Assembly: GCF_029839275.1 (NCBI RefSeq)
Contig: NZ_JAOCAH010000020.1
Span: 20,764 to 84,763, forward strand
Direction of reading: 5' to 3'
DNA length: 64,000 nucleotides
Origin: Pseudomonas sp. GD03944
GTDB lineage: Bacteria > Pseudomonadota > Gammaproteobacteria > Pseudomonadales > Pseudomonadaceae
Shown: positions 61,644-64,000 of the stretch, piece after piece
Layout of the letters: each line of letters starts with the position of its first letter
Position numbering within the stretch: the first letter of the stretch is position 1
The notes under the pieces: model-generated
What the model was told of the DNA's origin: nothing
The model's input: the letters and a program-made list of their open reading frames with translations, nothing else
The model's database searches: none
Translations under genes and position numbers: made by a program

Positions 61644-62420
61644 ATGAAAAAACTGCTGACTGCCCTCGCCGTCGTCGCCGCGTTCTCCGGCGCCGCCCAG
61701 GCTGAATCCCTGCGCATCGCCGCCACCGCCGTGCCGCACGCGGAGATCCTCGAATTCGTCAAACCGGCCCTGGCCAAAGACGGCGTCGAGCTGGACATCA
61801 AGGTCTTCACCGATTACGTGCAGCCCAACGTGCAGGTCGCCGAGAAGCGCCTGGACGCCAACTTCTTCCAGCACCAGCCGTACCTGGACGAGTTCAACAA
61901 GAGCCGTGGCACCGAGCTGGTCAGCGTGGTCGGCGTGCACGTCGAGCCCTTCGGCGCGTACTCCAGCAAGATCAAGGACATCAAGGAACTGCCGCAAGGC
62001 GCCGCCGTGGTGATCCCGAACGACGCCACCAACGGCGGCCGTGCCCTGCTGCTGCTGCAGAAGGCGGGCGTGATCACCCTCAAGGATTCCTCGAACATCC
62101 TGGCCACCCCCAAGGACATCGCCGAGAACCCGAAGAGCATCAAGGTGCGTGAGCTCGAAGCCGCGACCCTGCCGCGCGTGCTGACCCAGGTCGACCTGGC
62201 GCTGATCAACACCAACTACGCCCTGGAAGCCAAGCTGAACCCGACCAAGGACGCCCTGGCCATCGAAGGCAGCGACTCGCCATACGTCAACAACCTGGTC
62301 GCTCGCGCCGACAACAAGGACAGCGTGGCCATCCAGAAGCTGGCCAAGGCGCTGAACAGCCCTGAAGTCAAAGCCTTCATCCTGGAGAAATACCAGGGTG
62401 CGGTGGTGCCGGCGTTCTAA
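61644..62420 (+). CDS. metQ: methionine-binding protein MetQ (NlpA family)
   Basis: A 258-residue receptor with signal peptide MKKLLTALAVVAAFSGAAQA. No lipobox Cys is seen, so it is probably soluble in the periplasm. ATAVPHAEILEFVKP, ANFFQHQPYLDEFN and NDATNGGRALLLLQKAG are NlpA/MetQ blocks. An AAGGAG lies upstream. A strong terminator ends the metNIQ operon. Confidence 0.95.
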   Translation: MKKLLTALAVVAAFSGAAQAESLRIAATAVPHAEILEFVKPALAKDGVELDIKVFTDYVQPNVQVAEKRLDANFFQHQPYLDEFNKSRGTELVSVVGVHVEPFGAYSSKIKDIKELPQGAAVVIPNDATNGGRALLLLQKAGVITLKDSSNILATPKDIAENPKSIKVRELEAATLPRVLTQVDLALINTNYALEAKLNPTKDALAIEGSDSPYVNNLVARADNKDSVAIQKLAKALNSPEVKAFILEKYQGAVVPAF

Positions 62421-62447
62421 GAACCCGCCCCCGTAACGGCCTCGAAG

Positions 62448-62482
62448 AATGCCGCGCCCCTTACCGGGCGCGGCATTTTTTA
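62448..62482 (+). terminator. rho-independent terminator of metNIQ
   Basis: AATGCCGCGCCC (62448-62459) and GGGCGCGGCATT (62466-62477) form a 12-bp perfect stem with a 6-nt loop and a run of T residues, 27 nt after the metQ stop. Confidence 0.92.
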
Positions 62483-62500
62483 TGGCCACAACACCGTCCT

Positions 62501-62587
62501 GTAGGAGCGGCTGGGCGGCATTCCGATTGCCCGCGAGCTTTTAGCGAACTCAGCCGGAAAAAAGCTCGCGGCCAAGGCCGCTCCTAC
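62501..62587. repeat. REP-like double inverted repeat between metQ and the LysR gene
   Basis: The outer arms GTAGGAGCGGC (62501-62511) and GCCGCTCCTAC (62577-62587) are perfect. Inside them CCGCGAGCTTTT (62531-62542) and AAAAGCTCGCGG (62560-62571) are a second perfect 12-bp pair. Elements with GTAGGAGCGGC ends are typical Pseudomonas REP doublets. The LysR stop codon (62584-62586) lies in the right arm. Confidence 0.85.
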
Positions 62588-63465
62588 GGTGCCGATAGCT
62601 CTCCCTGACTGGCCTCGCACAGGCACGCCAGCAAACTCTCCAGGGCGGGCTGGCGCTGGGCCCGGCGCAGCACCGCCACCAGCTCGCGGTGAAAGGTCAG
62701 CGCGCCCAGCTCGATCACCCGCACCCGCGTATTCCGGTGCAGCCACAGGCCGGCCCGCGGGATCAGCGATACCCCCAGCCCGCATTCGACCATGCGCACG
62801 ATGGCGTCCACCTCGTCCAGCTCCAGGGCTTCGTGGACCTCCAGGCGCTGCTCGCGCAGAAAACGGCTGACCTGGCGCCCGCCGAACGAGCTGCGGTCGT
62901 AGCGCACGAAGGGTTGCTCGGCCAGCAGGCGCAGCGGCTCGTCGCCCTCGACGCCCGGTGGCGCGATCAGCACGAACGGCTCGCGCTTCAGATCGACCAG
63001 CAGCAGTTCCTTGGGCAGCTCGAAGGGCGGCTTGATCATCACCGCCAGGTCCAGCTCGCCGGCGTCGATCTGGCTCAGCAGGTTCAGCGACACCCCCGGT
63101 ACCAGCTTCAGCTCGACCCGCGGCGCAATGGCACGAAAGCGTGGCAGCACCTCCGGCAGCAGGCCGGTCTGCACCGTGGCGATGGCCCCGATCTTCAGCT
63201 CGCCCTGCCACTCGGCCACCGCCGTCGGCAGGGCCATCTGCGCATACAGCGCCAGCATCTGTTCGGCCAGCGGCAAGGCATGCCGGCCGGCCGCGTTCAA
63301 CACCGCGGCGCGACCACTGCGGTCGAACAGGCGCACGCCCAGGCCCTGTTCCAGCACACGCATCTGCGCGCTGACGGCGGACTGGGTCAGGCCTACCCGC
63401 TGGCCCGCGGCGGCGAAGGTGCCCTGGCGGGCGACCGTCACGAAGGTTTTCAACTCACGCAGCAT
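62584..63465 (-). CDS. LysR-family transcriptional regulator
   Basis: A 293-residue regulator. The helix-turn-helix is at 18-40 (TFAAAGQRVGLTQSAVSAQMRVLEQ), with a periplasmic-binding-protein-like effector domain from about 90. Divergent from the VOC-family gene with 110 nt between, which it may control. Its last codons run into a REP arm. Effector unknown. Confidence 0.88.
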   Translation of the reverse strand: MLRELKTFVTVARQGTFAAAGQRVGLTQSAVSAQMRVLEQGLGVRLFDRSGRAAVLNAAGRHALPLAEQMLALYAQMALPTAVAEWQGELKIGAIATVQTGLLPEVLPRFRAIAPRVELKLVPGVSLNLLSQIDAGELDLAVMIKPPFELPKELLLVDLKREPFVLIAPPGVEGDEPLRLLAEQPFVRYDRSSFGGRQVSRFLREQRLEVHEALELDEVDAIVRMVECGLGVSLIPRAGLWLHRNTRVRVIELGALTFHRELVAVLRRAQRQPALESLLACLCEASQGELSAP

Positions 63466-63575
63466 GGGCCACCCGACTGATCGATTTTGTTCGTGGTTGC
63501 GAGCAAGGATATTCGCTTTTAATCAGAATTATCGTTACTAGAATCAACGGACATTCATCGTTCTGGAGTTCCGCC

Positions 63576-64000
63576 ATGGCCCTCGGTCCCTTTCACCTCG
63601 CCATTCCCGTGTACGACCTGGCGGCCGCCCGGCATTTCTACGGCGAGGTTTTCGGCTGCGCCGAAGGCCGCAGCAGCGACCACTGGGTGGACTTCGACTT
63701 CTTCGGCCACCAACTGGTGATCCACGAGTCGCCGAAGATGGCCTACCAGGAAGCCGCCCACAGCAATGCGGTGGACGGCCACGACGTACCGGTCCCGCAT
63801 TTCGGCGTGGTGCTGGGCTGGGACGAGTGGGAGCGCCTGGCCGATCGGCTGCGGGCGCGGGACACGCGGTTCGTGATCGAACCCTATGTGCGTTTCCAGG
63901 GGCAGGTGGGCGAACAAGCCACGATGTTCCTCTTCGACCCCTGCGGCAACGCCCTGGAGTTCAAGGCGTTCAAGGACATCGGTCAGCTGTTCGCCAAATG
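63576..64000 (+). CDS. VOC-superfamily (glyoxalase/dioxygenase-like) protein, cut at the stop codon
   Basis: 141 codons are visible, beginning MALGPFHLAIPVYDLAAARHFY and ending ...GQLFAK followed by TG, probably the stop TGA truncated by the window edge. Two beta-alpha-beta-beta-beta units of the vicinal oxygen chelate fold are present; FHLAIPV, HFGVVLG and NALEFKAF hold the usual metal-binding positions (His, His, Glu). GGAG lies 8 nt before the ATG. Reaction unknown; possibly a lyase or resistance enzyme controlled by the divergent LysR protein. Confidence 0.82.
   Translation, partial: MALGPFHLAIPVYDLAAARHFYGEVFGCAEGRSSDHWVDFDFFGHQLVIHESPKMAYQEAAHSNAVDGHDVPVPHFGVVLGWDEWERLADRLRARDTRFVIEPYVRFQGQVGEQATMFLFDPCGNALEFKAFKDIGQLFAK

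Overview
The window is GC-rich chromosomal DNA of a pseudomonad (Pseudomonas sensu lato). The evidence is a complete aerobic nicotinate-degradation locus closely matching the P. putida nic cluster, a recC-recB-recD operon, and a right half (about 34-62 kb) whose gene order follows the P. aeruginosa algB-kinB / ampDh2-marC / dgcP / dsbA / cytochrome c4-c5 / engB-ersA-polA / thrB / znuA-zur-znuCB / metNIQ region. The gene-order comparison is from memory. No tRNA, rRNA, phage, insertion sequence or CRISPR array was recognised. Both window edges cut genes: nicD at the left, and a VOC-family gene at the right that lacks only the last base of its probable stop codon.

Layout. 1-8.4 kb: nicotinate catabolism. 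nicD(partial)-nicC runs leftwards and nicX-nicR rightwards from a shared operator region; nicA-nicB (nicotinate dehydrogenase) and the TetR regulator nicS follow. 8.5-11.9 kb: carboxylate-type transporters (AEC, CitMHS) and a TerC protein. 11.9-23.8 kb (minus strand): recC-recB-recD, an exported DUF3298-like protein, then a ribosome-damage repair pair, rtcB (RtcB2 type) and prfH. rtcB has an in-frame TAG and a structured leader with a 13-codon ORF. 24-34 kb: Na/Pi symporter, MHS permease, orphan TAXI binding protein, AraC regulator, NAD-dependent epimerase, membrane-anchored M16 peptidase, DUF5924/DUF2914 protein and an SpmA-SpmB fusion. 34-40.3 kb: a minus-strand envelope-stress cluster (Ivy, DUF1328, small membrane proteins, DUF2383, BON protein) beside algB-kinB. 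40.4-51 kb: purine permease, AmpDh2, MarC, Cry-DASH, DgcP, an EEP-family protein, DsbA and two cytochromes c. 50.6-64 kb: engB, ersA sRNA, polA, DUF2782, thrB, zinc uptake with Zur, a lipoprotein, methionine uptake, a LysR regulator and a VOC protein.

Main discoveries. (1) Two sigma-54 promoters in the stress cluster each carry a pair of similar upstream sites exactly 31 bp apart, at almost the same distance from the -12 element (78/109 and 80/111 nt). This is an enhancer arrangement next to algB, which encodes an NtrC-family activator with GAFTGA. (2) The rtcB-prfH operon has a promoter, a leader ORF with a strong Shine-Dalgarno, hairpins, and a Shine-Dalgarno sequestered in a stem, which looks like translation-coupled control of a ribosome-repair system. 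rtcB is interrupted by an amber codon directly upstream of a release-factor-like gene. (3) AlgU/sigma-E-type promoters precede ersA and, less expectedly, the cryptochrome gene. (4) Candidate operators for NicR and NicS can be placed on the nic promoters.
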